From Metellina segmentata (Eukaryota > Arthropoda > Arachnida > Araneae > Tetragnathidae): a stretch of DNA of 64,000 nucleotides. The first letter of the stretch is position 1. Every line of letters begins with the position of its first letter. The stretch lies in assembly GCA_947359465.1 (NCBI GenBank), contig OX375878.1, positions 88,944,377 through 89,008,376 on the forward strand, written 5' to 3'. This document shows, one piece after another, positions 62,816-64,000 of the stretch. The notes under the pieces are model-generated. The model did not search any database, was not told the DNA's origin, and worked only from the letters and a program-made list of their open reading frames with translations. Position numbers and translations under genes: made by a program.

Positions 62816-63245
62816 GTAAACCACTGACCAAATAGCTTAACGTTTTCCTGAAGCTTCCTTAATTTTGAAACAGCTTCCTTTTGGACTATAGGTGCAGGGG
62901 AACAATATCAGTCAGTATATGAAGAAATGCCGTTGGAATCATTCTGTAAACTAGAATTTTCGAAAGAGCGAAGCTCCTTAGGAGACTATTTGGATGGTTT
63001 TTCATTGCTACCGTAGGATTCATGCCCCATATGCTAGCTGCATAGCAAGCCGTCCTCTCAATTACTGTAATGCAACAAATCTTTAAAATTGATGGACGAA
63101 CACCCCAAGATTTAGCTGTGAATCTCATCATGTTCTTAGTTTTAAGTAGTGCGTTTGATCGCAGGTACTTAACATGTGGAATTCATGTGACTTGTTCATC
63201 AATGACTCCCAGATATTTTAAATCTTTTACAATCTGAAATGTTCA
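62816..63245 (-). pseudogene. LINE (non-LTR) reverse-transcriptase C-terminal fossil
   Basis: The minus strand encodes KYLGV, then AKSWGVRPSILK, ERTACYAASIWG and YRMIPTAFLHILTDIVPLHL. This is the order seen in the thumb region of arthropod Jockey/R1-type reverse transcriptases, where the last motif is typically YRTTPT...L.G.PPL.L. A TGA interrupts the upstream part, and after PLHL the frame shifts before IVQKEAVSK. It is a dead fragment. Its upstream coding part is cut off by the 272-bp array at 63249. Confidence 0.75.
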
Positions 63246-63248
63246 TAT

Positions 63249-64000
63249 GGCTCAAACCCTAGAGATTAGAGCCTTAGTAGACGAGTGGTAAGCGCTCTCT
63301 ACCCCATGGTTTTACTGGCTCTGGGTTTGAATTTTATTCTAGGCACGGATGGCCGGCTGTGGTTTGGAATCAAATTTTAAGCCATATGTCTAGGTTTATT
63401 TGGCTTTGTATTGCAAAACATGTCCATAGAAAGACACTCTGCTTTGCAACCTGAAGTTTTCTCATTCATCCTATGGCTCAAAGTCATTCATCCTATGGCC
63501 TATATTCTCATTCATCCTATGGCTCAAACCCTAGAGATTAGAGCCTTAGTAGACGAGTGGTAAGCGCTCTCTGCCCCATGGTTTTACTGGCTCTGGGTTT
63601 GAATTTTATTCTAGGCACGGATGGCCGGCTGTGGTTTGGAATCAAATTTTAAGCCATATGTCTAGGTTTATTTGGCTTTATATTGCAAAACATGACCGTA
63701 GAAAGACACTCTGCTTTGCAACCTGAAGTTTTCTCATTCATCCTATGGCTCAAAGTCATTCATCCTATGGCCTATATTCTCATTCATCCTATGGCTCAAA
63801 CCCTAGAGATTAGAGCCTTAGTAGACGAGTGGTAAGCGCTCTCTACCCCATGGTTTTACTGGCTCTGGGTTTGAATTTTATTCTAGGCACGGATGGCCGG
63901 CTGTGGTTTGCAATCAAATTTTAAGCCATATGTCTAGGTTTATTTGGCTTTGTATTGCAAAACATGTTCATAGAAAGACACTCTGCTTTGCAACCTGAAG
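63249..64000. repeat. 272-bp tandem array with a tRNA-like (SINE-derived) unit
   Basis: Units start at 63249, 63521 and 63793, an exact 272-bp period; the third is cut by the window end. Units differ at only a few positions. Each holds a tRNA-like head with an A-box-like GACGAGTGGTAAGCGC and a B-box-like CTGGGTTTGAATTTTATTC, then GGCACGGATGGCCGGCTG as after SINE heads, and near its end three TCATTCATCCTATGG repeats. Confidence 0.95.

Noticed and set aside
63260..63345. tRNA gene in the 272-bp unit
   Set aside because: The B box is decayed and the cloverleaf does not close; repeated in tandem as part of a SINE-like unit.

Overview
The window is a strongly AT-rich stretch of a eukaryotic nuclear genome. 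It has long gene-free intervals, AG/GT splice signals, tRNA-derived SINEs, LINE, BEL/Pao and Helitron fossils and many short tandem duplications. The mix of a multi-C2H2 zinc-finger protein, SINE tails built on TACC repeats and BEL/Pao remnants points to an arthropod. A chelicerate is my guess, not something the sequence proves. I see no sign of a bacterial or viral genome.

Only one protein-coding gene is secure: a 1593-residue protein with 15 C2H2 zinc fingers on the minus strand (7142-11923). Its coding part is one uninterrupted exon. An in-frame TGA 18 nt upstream of the ATG and a good splice acceptor at 12018-12020 show that this exon also carries the end of the 5' leader, including a 16-codon uORF. 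The most plausible first exon is about 24 kb to the right, in a CpG-rich, CCAAT-containing promoter-like region (35.64-36.65 kb). There a minus-strand donor (36361) faces a plus-strand donor (36641) around YY1-type ATGGC motifs, which suggests a divergent promoter. The plus-strand gene would have its later exons elsewhere; I could not find them.

The rest is intron or intergenic DNA shaped by mobile elements and repeats. From left to right: a 54-bp satellite (1-580); duplications at 1.5, 12.3, 19.5 and 24 kb; a dispersed repeat at 15.8 kb whose relative at 26.2 kb carries a 214-bp TTAA-flanked, piggyBac-like miniature element; a full-length SINE with target duplication (22 kb); a BEL/Pao pol fossil (25.5-26.0 kb); minus-strand Helitrons (31.2 and 40.9 kb); a second TTAA element (42.3 kb); and a MITE with 53-bp inverted repeats and an 8-bp target duplication (51.1 kb).

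From 51.5 to 57.5 kb lies a repeat-dense block: a second SINE family, a hairpin-ended Helitron in TA microsatellite, a long minisatellite, a GC-rich island and an array of about 205-bp units. The right end holds more SINEs, including an inverted pair 25 bp apart, a LINE reverse-transcriptase fossil, and a 272-bp tandem array whose unit contains a tRNA-like SINE head. That array runs off the window.

No rRNA, functional tRNA, CRISPR array or operon was found. Identities and periods were read by eye from the sequence; no alignment or database search was run.
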